Assembly: GCA_020055645.1 (NCBI GenBank)
Contig: CM034546.1
Location: forward strand, 41,106,001 to 41,170,000
Reading direction: 5' to 3'
Length of the DNA stretch: 64,000 bases
Origin: Tomocerus qinae
Taxonomy: Eukaryota > Arthropoda > Collembola > Entomobryomorpha > Tomoceridae
Part shown: positions 48,001 through 58,539 of the stretch, piece by piece
Numbering within the stretch: the stretch's first letter is position 1
Layout of the letters: every line of letters begins with the position of its first letter
Made by a program: the position numbers and the translations under genes
Notes under the pieces: model-generated
Databases searched by the model: none
What the model was told of the DNA's origin: nothing
Seen by the model: only the letters and a program-made list of their open reading frames with translations

Positions 48001-51000
48001 AAAGTTTTTTATTTTTTTTGGCGGGATAGGTTTATGAATTTTTTATAAAATAACCAAAAGTCTTTTTGAACAAAACGCAAACTTGTGACCCTCCACGACC
48101 CTGTAAGAATTTTAGGTAAAAAAATCAAAATTGAAAACGGAAGAGTTTTTGAGTTTTCCTTGATTTCCTAAAAAAATAAAATTTGAATGGTTTTGTACTC
48201 AACTCAATGTAAATAGATCGAGTTCATGCCAAATTCCGGTAGATACCTCGACGGAGGGGTGGCTCCCCTTAAATATTCATAAATGTGTACCAACGGTATA
48301 AATGCAATAAAGCGGCCACGTAAGATGGCAGAATAGTATCAATGCTATTCTTTACTACTAGCCTTACTACTTTTCTGAACTCTTATACCAGTGTATTGGT
48401 TCTTTGCCGTTGAGGCACAAATACAATCTCTTTAAGTACTACATAAGAAGTCGACGCACTCTATTAATATATCTTTGATCCAAATTTAGTTCAGTGGGGT
48501 TTTTACAAGAGATATATTTCAGAATTACGCCTGTAATACTGTCTGCTTTACAATGCAATGTTGCCATGTGTGTTAGGGGGAGAGCACAGCTACTACTATT
48601 GATTAGTAGAGCTATGCTACCGCTCAAGCCGCGAGGGCTTACTTGCAGTGGCTCCCGGAACAACTTTACTAAGTGTACAGACTTACACGAAGAGACTTAG
48701 TGAAGAGTACTGAACCATGAGACGGAACGACTCAACACTGTCCCGCAACTCGATCTGGTGGGCAGTCAGAGAGGGACCGGAACATGTAAGCCGACCGCCA
48801 GTGACCACTGGCAAATCACTTATAGCAGTCTACTTCAATCCACCTTATCACCTCATGTGCATCCCATTGTCCAGACTTGTGCTAGGTAGAACTCGTAGCA
48901 CGTATACAGACCAACAGAACAATCCATACACTCCAGACAGGGCATTGATAGATAATCATATTGTCACTAAGATAGGCAAATCAATGCTAATAACGAATAT
49001 ACGGCAATGACAGCTTCTCCCAGCTCCAGACTACTACCTTTTAGACCTGAGGCGCTCCAGAGATTCGAACTCCAGACCTCAGCCTGAGAAGCGGCTGTTT
49101 AGACCACTAGACAGACCTGTACGCCCGCAATGTTGCCATGGTGTCCCGTTGCCAATGTGAATCTAAAACAAATACAATTTATAGTTCACCAACTCCAGAT
49201 AAAGTTTCATTCTTCCTATGAGTAAATAAAACAATGGAAACCTAAGTTTTAATTGAGGGAAAGTAAAAGAAAATGAAACTTAATTCATCTTTTATGTCTA
49301 ACCTAACCCTTCAATTTAAAAACATACATTTTTCAAGCTTAATACCTTCATAGTCATGCTCAGCAGTACAATTACAAATTTTGCCGAAATCGTAGTTCCA
49401 GAAGTGTAGCACATTTTTAGATTTTGTTTCCAGACATTTTATAATTCCTTTATCAACACTGGGCAAACGATCAGCTTGAAATACGTATCGAACACTGTGG
49501 TTAAAGGATTGATTTTCTTGGGATGAATTTTCAAGGACTTTTATTCCACTATCTAATTCAGGCCATTCCAAACTAATTTCTTCGTCGAATTCACAGGTAA
49601 CTGTGAAGGTATAATTCGGTTTGAATTCGACAAAATTGGTAGATGGTATTGCTGGAGAAGGGAGAAGGTCAGTCAGTATCAAATGCAAATGCTTGATGAT
49701 AATTATCTCATTTAGTAGTTAATAGGTAATACCGTTATAGTTTTTGAGATCGACTCGCATTACATGTCTCGTGTCAGAGTTAGAATTGGAATTACGAGTA
49801 TAATCAGCATCCATTGACGTAGAATTTGTGTCAAACTTTGCTTTGCAATAAAATGTTCCAACAGGTCTGGTTTGAGTATTCAGAAGAAATCCATATCGGG
49901 GGTCATACTTCAATGAAATATGTAATCTTTTAAGTTGGCCGTCCTAGAGATGAAAAATAAGATTTAACATTCACGAAAAAAACATGCATGGCAATTTAAT
50001 TTAGTCTCACCTCGAATTGAAAGACATTTATTTCACTAATATTTTTCACATTTCCGAGACAAGGGATTGACCAATCAGTGCCATTTATTAGTTCAGAGTA
50101 CATGATGGTGTCATTTGGATTTGCAACGAATAATTCGCTGTTATCTGTAAATTTTAATATACATTAAGCATTCACTAGAGCTCCAATTGAGGTACTTCTA
50201 TGCGGTTTTGTTCGTGCAACTATATTGATATCTAACGGAAAATTAATCGTTATGGTATAAATCTTTAGATAACAAATTCATTTGTATTCATTATTTTTTA
50301 ATACTACAACAAAGGCAAAATTATTTACGTTTTTTATAAAAACTTCCGTCATTTGAAACTTTCAAAAATGTATATTATAATGTAGTAAATGTATATAAAA
50401 ATTGCGTATGGATGTAAATTGGTAATAAATATGTAACAATGTTTTAAAATAGAATCATCCTGATAATTAACAATATAAAAATAGTGAAATGAAAGTAAAA
50501 CTACCACACCGAGTGTTTTCTAAAATATAGTGAGTTTAATGTTTAGGGTTTTATATTTTAGAAATTTTAGACAATAACCCCTGATGAATAAATACTTCCA
50601 GGTGACAACATCTTGATCTACAGCACTTTTGCAGGTGTAATTGGCAGTTCTTCCACTTCCACTTCTGCTTGTACTGTAAACGATTAAGGATTCCTGATAG
50701 CAAAGTTTACTGTCGTCATGGGCGTTTTCATGGGCAACTTTACTTCCAGTTTGGTAATACACATTCTAGAACAAAATATCGTTAATCAAATTATATTCCT
50801 TTTTTAACTAATTAACTAATCGTCATATTTCCTAAATCCTAAATAACATAGAACTGGGCAAGTAGTAACGAGCATAAACATGACTTATTTAAAACATAAA
50901 CCGTGTGGGGTGCTTTATACTTACATTTATATGTAAGTATAAATTTATATGCATTTATATGTAAATATTAAAAATGTTCTTTTTAATTTTGTATTACCCA

Positions 51001-51858
51001 TTTACAAATGAATCAGAGGTATCCATGTGTGAAAGCTTTTGGACAGTCTACATGATAAGTTAATGTTTGGTTATAGCCAGTCAAACCTTACACAGCTTTA
51101 AAATTTTGGCATTTTTAGCCATATTTAGCAAGAGCCAGAGTATAACCAAATGGGTCGATGATTATATCAAAGAAAGAATTTTCGACTCGACTCGGTGGGC
51201 CCAGAGCATTACATTTATCCGTTTCAAAGGAAGTACATATTATTATAGTGAATGATGAAATTGCTCCCAAGATGATTTCTTAGATGTTAATTGGGACTGG
51301 GATGCGATAGGCTGGGAATCAGGGCAAAACAAATAAAATCCAATTTTTTTCTTATTTTATTTGCATGTGCAGCAGTAGCTACTGTCTGTCTCAACCTTGG
51401 TTAACTGGCATTCATTTTGGCATAAAATAAAATAGTTTTATGCGAAAATGAAAAAACTCGGATTTTAATTGTTTGTCTCTGATTACCAGCCGCAGCCTAC
51501 CTGATCACAGTCCCACCCAATATAAGCACTTAGGTACCTTTAATTGCTCCCATTTCAATCAACTTTTAATGCAACTTTTAATATCAAGTAAATAAATTAC
51601 CATAGGAGGGACGAAATCCCAGTAGATCGGATAGGCAGCAACACATTTTAAAATCAATGTATGTTCAGACATTAACTCACCATTTCCTGCAGTGAATTTC
51701 TCGCTTTGGTTGACAATCGTCACCTCGGGAGGTTGCATTAAAGAGGGACACTCTATAAAAATTTCGCAGTGGATAATATTGTCCATGAGAATTTGACAAA
51801 TGGTGAAAACTAGAAATAACTGCTTCACCCAATTGGTAAATATATTAGATATACACAT
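42003..51858 (-). CDS. PDGF/VEGF-receptor (PVR)-like secreted Ig-domain protein, 16 exons, interrupted by a SINE
   Basis: Probable growth-factor-binding ectodomain. Exons: 51858-51601, 50765-50579, 50144-50011, 49943-49733, 49651-49346, 49162-48443 (holds SINE 48569-49126), 47696-47605, 47014-46805, 46720-46571, 45781-45748, 45549-45360, 44763-44613, 42878-42748, 42671-42647, 42523-42491, 42199-42003. With the SINE and one duplicated target site removed, all junctions keep phase and give 818 aa. The ATG at 51858 precedes a signal peptide. Domain 1 has PPEVTIVNQS and NYTCKSA; domain 2 has LFVANPNDT, IPCLGN, then KYDPRYGFLL and GTFYCKAKF, the PDGFR/VEGFR/Pvr second-Ig pattern. More Ig-like segments follow (YTFTVTCEF; TLHCKAD; IPCKANRG). 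The last exon is Cys-rich (CVYHLQKNHC, ECRC) and stops: no membrane helix or kinase. In this allele the SINE brings a stop, so it is probably broken. Confidence 0.7.
43039..44026. mobile_element. hAT-type MITE, 988 bp, intronic, 8-bp target duplication
   Basis: Flanked by identical TCCCTGAC (43031-43038 and 44027-44034). Ends CAGGGTTGTGGGT and (complement) CAAGGTATCG are diverged, but the GGGTTTTTTGGG/CCCAAAAAACCC subterminal blocks match the family of 28488-29097. Lies in the intron between the exons at 44613 and 42878 of the Ig-domain gene. No transposase. Confidence 0.75.
45876..46413. repeat. CATCC-rich inverted-repeat element in an intron
   Basis: Two related CATCC-rich blocks (about 45895-46010 and 46245-46410; shared CATCCACTCCAAAAG-type and CCCATCACCAA words) enclosed by TAGATGTAAG at the left and CTTACATCTA at the right. 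Probably one non-autonomous element; no clear target duplication. Confidence 0.5.
48569..49126 (-). mobile_element. tRNA-derived SINE, inserted in an exon
   Basis: 558 bp between perfect 14-bp target duplications GCAATGTTGCCATG (48555-48568 and 49127-49140). On the minus strand its 5' end carries RNA polymerase III promoter-like boxes: TCTAGTGGTCTAA (A box, about 49099-49111) and GAGTTCGAATC (B box, 49062-49072), about 37 bp apart as in tRNA-derived SINEs. The long tRNA-unrelated body has no open frame of note. It sits inside exon 6 of the PVR-like gene, in the same orientation. Confidence 0.8.
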
Positions 51859-52472
51859 ACTGGGCACAATTTTTGGTTTTAGCAACCTAATCACACAAAA
51901 AGGGAATATGAGTAGATCGTTGAATTCTCATTCACTAGCAATGCTTGCACTAAATTTTTACTGACTACCAATGTCGATTTGTTTCATTGAGTGCTATAGC
52001 ACAAGGTATGAAATCTATTCTTTCTTTCGCTATGAACGCTCAACGCAAATAAAATTCTGCTCTATTTTAGAGGTAGGATCGTTTCGTTTAAAAAAGTCTC
52101 TGACAGTCACACTCAAACAGACCTTTTCCAAAATAAAAGTCGCATGTATGGACAATTTTTTTTGTCAAACAATGTCTAAAATTGGATTGCTAAAATAACA
52201 AATTCAATTTTCAGCCGTCTCGAAACTATTCTGTAGTGTAAACGTCCTTAGCCTTCGTGAAGTACAAATATATAGATTTCATTTCTGTTCGCTATTTTTT
52301 GTTTTATCGTAAATAATTTTTCAACGTTAGATGATGATTATAAAAAGAACAGTCCGACCTCTTCTCTGCCCATTTCAGTTCTGCGAATTTGATATCCCAT
52401 CTCAAGCACATTAGTAACTTATAGTACAAAATAAAATTTAATTTTATGAGCTGGATATAGACCTGTCACAAC

Positions 52473-52571
52473 CAGTGTTCCAATTTAGCCGGCTAAAAAG
52501 CTTTTTGACCAACCGGCTAGTCATATTAGCCAGCCAGCCAGCTGGCTAAAATGGCCGGTCACTGAACACTG
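52473..52571. mobile_element. Tiny hAT-type MITE, 99 bp, 8-bp target duplication
   Basis: Inverted ends CAGTGTTC and GAACACTG flanked by identical GTCACAAC (52465-52472 and 52572-52579). Interior is almost all AGCCGGCTA/TAGCCAGCC words. Shares AGCCGG words with the MITE at 33300-33566. Confidence 0.8.
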
Positions 52572-52954
52572 GTCACAACCAAAATATTATACTTTGAATA
52601 TGTCAGTTATACAGAACGAAATGCCTGCAACAGCAATTACTGAGAAGAGTTTATCTCCTCTGTATGAGAATACCATTTCTGTCTGTCTGTCTTTCTGGTA
52701 ATCCCTATGCACGATATCTTTTTAAAGGTTTAAGGTTGAAAGACTTCGAATTTTCTGGATATAATCTTAATGCCATTAGGAAGGCCGGGTTCGTAAATGC
52801 GTAAAATCAATTGTTCCCCCGACCAGGGGAGGACTTCAAAAGTAAAACAATAATTGTGTGCTTGTATGCCTAACGCAGCAGAAAATAGTATCACTAATTT
52901 CAGCTTTGACGTTAGTAGGCTGGCACAACGGCACAAGATATACAACGAATGTCA

Positions 52955-53235
52955 GAATGTAGCGTGACTGCAAGTGAATATAGTCTAGCGTGATTGGAAG
53001 TGAGAAGGAAGTGCAGGTACGTTTGACCAAGATCATCGACCAGTCAGCAGCATTTGTGTATTTGGTAAAAATGATTTTTTGTTGCGATTGACGTAAGTTC
53101 AAAATACAGAGCATCGGACGAATCCCAGGTTTGCGTGACTGGCAGTGAGAATACGCAAGTGAACGTATTGTTGACCCGTCAATACTTTTTGTGTATTTAA
53201 CAAAATTAATTTTGTTGTAATCAGAGAAATGAGAG
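52955..53235. repeat. Imperfect tandem duplication of about 145 bp
   Basis: GTGTATTTGG plus AAAAATGATTTTTTGTTG near 53055 recurs as GTGTATTTAAC plus AAAATTAATTTTGTTG near 53191, with matching GCGTGACTG and GACC(A/C)GTCA segments before each. Confidence 0.5.
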
Positions 53236-53717
53236 ATAAGTAGATTAAAGGATAGGAGATAGAATAACGAATAAAGATAGAAGGATTAAATTATCTAATT
53301 ATGGATAAATTATATAATATTATGAATAATATAAGTACTAATTACAATATTTCATTTGGTTAAATCATGTATATGAATTTCAATGAGGATCCGGTAGCTA
53401 TTAGCTATCTCGAATTTTCGATGTCCTTTCAACGTACAACGTCATATGCACAATAGTGACAATTAGAAAACGATTCTTATTATTAACCCATTGATCCCCA
53501 ATTTATTTGTTTTTCGAATTGGACAATGATATTTATGCTCCCAATTCCAAAAAATACTAGGAATCCGTCAAAAATATTTAAAAAATTCTATCTTCAGAAG
53601 TTTTTCCGAAAATGCCCGTCCTTTATATATGACACTGGGGTTACACCGTGTAAATATAAAATTTCATTCTTTATTGCCTAATTTCAATTTAGGAGTTACA
53701 AATAAGTAATAATGAAA

Positions 53718-55817
53718 TTATTTGGCATGAAAAGGTAAAAAGCATTTTTGGCAAAGAGTTGTGTCACATTTTTGACAAAATGTTAACGGCTTGCTCTTGC
53801 AATTTTGGTACTGACACCGTTGCTGCTTGCTTCTTTTGGCGATAAAATGTCCAATGCCATCGTATTGGACACTAGTAAACACTTTTTGAGCATGTGATTT
53901 TACTAATGACAATGGTCTGCCTAGTTTCCGCTGTCCATAACCGGTCTTCATATAAAATACGGCAACCTGTCTTCTATAGTCCAACATGTCATAGGATTTT
54001 TTCCCATGAATTTTCCGGTACAATATTGAAGCATTGGTAATTACCATATCGAATATCCGGGTTATAAGTGGAAAGTACCACTTATTTCCTTTAATTCCAA
54101 TGTGGTATTTTGACGCATACCAGTCGTGAATGTCAACCCCACCCATACCAAAGTTATAGTTTGATATTAGCTTTGGCTGCGGGATATCAACTTTTGCCTT
54201 GGCTTCTCGGCTGTAACGTTTAGCCGATGTAAGGGGTAAGACAGAGTCAAAATTGGTGGCCAGAGAAACGAATTTGTTGTCCTTCCATCGAACCATCAGA
54301 ATTTCTTCGTTTTCATCAAACTGATAGTCGTAATCTCCTCTTTTTTTCTTCGACATTTCTTTCTTGTCCCATAGTGGGCATTTTGAAGTACAGTTTTCCC
54401 GAATTGTTCCAGTTGCTCTAATTCCATGATCCCTTAGTTTGATTAGAAGACTTCTGTTGGTGAAGAAATTGTCTATAAACAATTTATGAGCTGATGGTTC
54501 ACTTACAGCTTCCAGCATGTTTAAGACGACTCTCTCTCCAAGAGGTAAAGATTTTGGATCCGTATTCTCAATTTTGCCGCAATAGAGATCAAAGTTATAT
54601 AAAAATCCGGAGCTACCACATAAAGCCCAAAGTTTATAACCAAAGCGTATTGGTTTACCTCTGATAAATTGCTTGAGGCTGTTTCTTCCATAATAACGGA
54701 CTATCATCTCATCGACAGAGAGATCTTCGTCAAATACCTGAAACTTTTGCATAGAGTTATTCACAAGAGTGATAAGCGGTCTTATTTTGAAACCCCTGTC
54801 GCCTTTATTATCTACTGCTTTCGAATTATCCTGCACGTGAAGATAACTTTTGATCTTTTCAAACCTATTACGACTCATAGCGTTCTTTACTATGTCTCGT
54901 CCAACGTCCTCGGCTTCAGACCAATACATGTGCTGTCTAGGCAATCTTGAGTATCCGGAATATAAAATAATTCCTAGAAAAACTTTCAACTCTTCAAGGC
55001 TAAGGGAAAACGTTTGATCATTTTTAACATCTTTGGCATATCGCAATGTTTCTTCTAACAGTAGATCAAAAGTACTCTCAGAAAGCATTTCTTCGAACAG
55101 TTCAACAGGGGAAAGATCTCGTAAAGTCCCGACAAGAGTTTCTAGCGCTGTTTTCCAGCCTTCAGTTTTTTGGACAATTTTTGAATAAATGGGATCACGC
55201 TTTTTCCAGGCAATTAGCGGTGGCACAATAGTCTGTTTCTTTGCTGGAACCTTATTTCGCTTCTGTGTCACTTTAGGCTTGCTAGTTTGTGGGGGCTGGG
55301 GCTCTTCGTCACTAATGTCACTTTCCTCCGGATGATATGCAGGTTCTTCTTCACTAATGTCACTTTCTTCTGGGGAAGAATCTTCCTGTTGTGCCGAAGG
55401 CTGTGGTAGAAAGTACTTTTTGTTTGATGTAGTCTTATTCTGAGTAGCTGCAGTCTTTTTCCGCTTTGGTGCAGTCTTTTTCCCCTTTGGGTCAGTCTTT
55501 CTTCGCTTTGGTACAGGTTTAGAATTTGCAGTTATTGGCGGTTCGGGATCTTCTTCCTCAATGTCTTTTTCGTCAGGAGATTGAAGTTCCTCCTCGTCAT
55601 TGTCTTCATCTTGATCCACGGAATCGTAGTGGATTTCTAGAGTGCCAGCAACATCATATCTTTCTTCGAAGTCTTCATCCCCCTCTTCCTCCTCGTCTGT
55701 TAACTCATCTACCCCAGGGGGAATGATGACAATGTCAATATTGTCTCCATGGAAGTCATCAGAGTTGACAATGGCACTAACCTCCTCCATTGTCAAAGCT
55801 TTTATTCGATTCGCCAT
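53718..55817 (-). CDS. piggyBac transposase, full length, 699 aa
   Basis: Cut-and-paste transposase acting at TTAA sites. Single uninterrupted frame from ATG at 55815-55817 to TAA at 53718-53720. Residues 1-200 are an acidic, low-complexity N-terminus with basic clusters (PKRRKT, KGKKTAPKRKK: likely nuclear localisation). The DDE/D-type core (DDE_Tnp_1_7 family) holds all three catalytic aspartates in context: LSVDEMIVRYYGR (D369), LFIDNFFTN (D449) and GMGGVDIHDW (D562). The C-terminus (about 666-699) is the Cys-rich zinc domain with CQYQNC, CQKC and CQKCFLPFH. Length (piggyBac family about 590-700 aa) and the absence of lesions suggest recent activity or, less likely, domestication. Confidence 0.95.
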   Translation of the reverse strand: MANRIKALTMEEVSAIVNSDDFHGDNIDIVIIPPGVDELTDEEEEGDEDFEERYDVAGTLEIHYDSVDQDEDNDEEELQSPDEKDIEEEDPEPPITANSKPVPKRRKTDPKGKKTAPKRKKTAATQNKTTSNKKYFLPQPSAQQEDSSPEESDISEEEPAYHPEESDISDEEPQPPQTSKPKVTQKRNKVPAKKQTIVPPLIAWKKRDPIYSKIVQKTEGWKTALETLVGTLRDLSPVELFEEMLSESTFDLLLEETLRYAKDVKNDQTFSLSLEELKVFLGIILYSGYSRLPRQHMYWSEAEDVGRDIVKNAMSRNRFEKIKSYLHVQDNSKAVDNKGDRGFKIRPLITLVNNSMQKFQVFDEDLSVDEMIVRYYGRNSLKQFIRGKPIRFGYKLWALCGSSGFLYNFDLYCGKIENTDPKSLPLGERVVLNMLEAVSEPSAHKLFIDNFFTNRSLLIKLRDHGIRATGTIRENCTSKCPLWDKKEMSKKKRGDYDYQFDENEEILMVRWKDNKFVSLATNFDSVLPLTSAKRYSREAKAKVDIPQPKLISNYNFGMGGVDIHDWYASKYHIGIKGNKWYFPLITRIFDMVITNASILYRKIHGKKSYDMLDYRRQVAVFYMKTGYGQRKLGRPLSLVKSHAQKVFTSVQYDGIGHFIAKRSKQQRCQYQNCKSKPLTFCQKCDTTLCQKCFLPFHAK

Positions 55818-56076
55818 TATCTACATGAACATAAGAAATGCTTATGGATAACCCCAGTGTCATATATAGAAGACGGGCATTTTCAAACGCAACGGATATT
55901 TTCAAATTGACATATTACAATCATTAATACCCACCACATAATTGAATAGACAGTTTTTAAGTAATAAAAAATATTTTTGTAGTTGTATAACGCTTATTCG
56001 TTTTTTGATCACCTTTTTGGAAAATGAACTTACCTGGCTAAAATTTTGAAGATTTTTGAAACACCGTATTACACTC

Positions 56077-57212
56077 TAAATAAATTTCAGTCAAATATGT
56101 TGAGGAAAGTTATTTTACTCAAGTTTGAGGAGAAATTGGAGAAATGTTGGCCAGCTTTTATCTAATCCGGTTGAGCATTCTAAGGTTGTATTAATCATAG
56201 TCAACTGTTCAACAATTTTTAATCAACTTGGTTGGACATTTATGAGTTGTGCTAACCGTACTCAACAGTTGGTTAATTTTTTATCAATATTGAGCAATAC
56301 ATCAATGTTTCAAGTTTTGAGTAAAAATTGTGAGCATATTGAGCAATTATGACTTAATAGTTGAGCATATACATCAGGCGCATAGTTTCTACTTTTTACA
56401 GATAAAGACTGTTCATTTATCTAACGGCATGGCTCCGAATGTTTAAGTTTTAGAATTCCATTTTTAAAAATCAAGTAAAAGTTTATTCCGTCCTCGTCAA
56501 TCTAAAATTTTACCTAACTTGGGATTTAGTGTTTGTGCTGGTTTCGATTCTGACATTCTGAATCTGAAGTAGCTACTGACAACAATGGAAGGTAAAGTTA
56601 TTGTTCTATTTTCCTAATTAAAATATAGTATTTTCTACACTTTTGATATTTCTACTTTATAACATAATATTTTAAACATTTATCTAATATTTTCTTCTCA
56701 ATTCTTGATTCTAGCAAACATTTCATTTGCATTATAGACATAATGCACATGTTTACATATATTTCATTGCAGAAATTATAGTATTCATGACGATTGACGA
56801 TGTACAGCTTCACTATGCAATTTCTTTTTAATTAAGATAAAATTGCTACAGGTTACTACAGCTTCAACAGTTTTGTAAAATTTTAATTGAATCAAAATTT
56901 TAATCAAAAAAATAATTATTGATTTAATGGATTACCCAACTTTTATATAAGAATTACTCAACAAGATAGCACATATTACTCAAATGATTACTAGCCTTTA
57001 CTAAATTTATCAGCATGTTATACTTAACTGTTCACAATAGTTAGCTCAACTCAGGTAGAACAAACTACTCAACATGTGAGTAAAATTAGCTCAACTGTTT
57101 TTACTCAACTGCATTAAGCAAATTTTGTTTAACAGTTGAGTCAGCGCATTTTGTACTTAAATGTTGAGTACCTATTCCTCAAACTTGAATAAAATATGCT
57201 GAAATTTATTTA
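56077..57212. mobile_element. Foldback element nested in the piggyBac 3' region
   Basis: Perfect 14-bp inverted ends TAAATAAATTTCAG, extended by ACTCAAGTTTGAGGA on the left and its complement on the right. The interior is studded with GTTGAG and CTCAAC words on both strands. No open frame of interest; no clear target duplication beyond a possible TA. Confidence 0.65.
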
Positions 57213-57557
57213 TACGACGAGTTATTGGAATTTTTGAAAAATTCCACTTGTTATATTTTGTCTTGAGTCATGGCAATGTTTTGATACAAAAAGTTTAAAT
57301 CTTGGCGGTTATAACTCGGTGGAAGAAGAACTTATTTAGTAAGGCTTATATATATGACACTGGGGCCTAATGGGTTAATATGCACATAATTTAAAACTTC
57401 TTTAGACAAAGATTTCAGTAAGACAAAAACATTGTTTCATATTTGATACAAGCGTCTTGGCAGAAGGTCATTGCCCATGCATTGTGTCACTGTTGAAGAA
57501 AATTGAAATTCATTTTGAGCTACTATGAACTTTCATTGACATTAATATATCACACAG

Positions 57558-57769
57558 ATTTAAGGAGCTCAGATTTGAGATTTGAGAATCAATTCAAAGC
57601 ATCTGGAATACGAAACGTTTGGAACGGTATTGATCACATGGAACGAAATATTGTTATGTTTGCAATTTATCCAAAACAAAAAAAATTACAGAAAGCGACT
57701 AATCATCTCACAAGACTAATTACAAATTGTTATGACGAAATCATTCATAAGATTGCATACAGTTTCTAA
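57558..57769 (+). other. Possible terminal exon, product unknown
   Basis: Follows an acceptor-like CACACAG and reads about 70 codons to TAA, including NQFKASGIRNVWNGIDHM and a basic stretch. No family recognised. It ends just before a dispersed repeat (57779). No partner exons found. Confidence 0.25.
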
Positions 57770-57778
57770 ATTTGTGAT

Positions 57779-58537
57779 TTTATCTTGGAGATATTACGCT
57801 GAAATTGGTATTAAATATGTTTTATGCCTTAAACCATAGACAGAATTGCACTGTATATTGGTTTGCAACCCCTAACAATGTTCTTTAACTGTTTCATTGA
57901 ATCATTCAGTGAATCATTTTAAAACTATTTTACCTAAAGATAACCAAAACCATTAAACTCGGACGTATATTTTTTAGAAATAAAAGATGATTCATTGTGG
58001 GTAAATCCAAATGGATATTTTAATTGCTTAATTATTCTACAATATACAAACCAACTACATAACAACACCTAATAAGGTAATAATCCATGGTCATTATAAG
58101 GCGCAAAGGAAAATATTCATGCATGTTATCTTTTTTTGTAGATGCAAAATGTCAGTAGTTTTCCAGTCCTGCTCCAGTTCAACAATGTGTTTTGAATGCA
58201 AAAGTATTCGAAGGCGCTCGGTCATATATGTCATTCATCATTACTGCAAACTATGGGACGCATGCAAAATAACAATTTTATACTTAATTGTTATGAACAC
58301 CGCTTATAGATGTAAGTATTATTGTTATTGCTACAAAATGATTATTTGACGTGTATGTTCCAAAGATTATTTATGGGGCCATAAGAATACTTTACTTTAT
58401 AACTATGGCCATCTTTCAATTAAACTACGGCAAAATTCTTAGCTGGTAAAATTGTGGTTTAACTTTCATTTGGTCAAATTTACAAATTGGTATTTTTGCA
58501 AAATGACTATACCATAAAGAAAATATGAGAGCGTCTG
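57779..58537 (+). repeat. Dispersed repeat, copy 2 (with 23.4-24.2 kb)
   Basis: Same block order as 23352-24153 with about 10-15 percent differences by eye. Confidence 0.75.
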
Positions 58538-58539
58538 TA

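Larger units (their letters stand above)
53487..57374 (-). mobile_element. piggyBac-family transposon, apparently intact
   Basis: 3888 bp bounded by TTAA (53483-53486 and 57375-57378) with terminal inverted repeats CCCATTGATCCCC and CCCATTAGGCCCC. Encodes a full transposase (53718-55817, minus). A second inverted pair, ATGCCCGTC plus TATATGACACTGGGG, closely flanks the transposase frame at about 53611-53645 and 55847-55885. The 3' part (56077-57212) is a foldback insertion. Confidence 0.85.

Noticed and set aside
48494..49010. Plus-strand frames across the SINE
   Set aside because: They are antisense to the SINE and the exon and have no domain.
52836..53114. 92-codon minus-strand frame
   Set aside because: Falls in an imperfect tandem duplication and is not kept in the second copy.
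55046..55851. Plus-strand frames opposite the piggyBac transposase
   Set aside because: Shadow frames of the real minus-strand gene.
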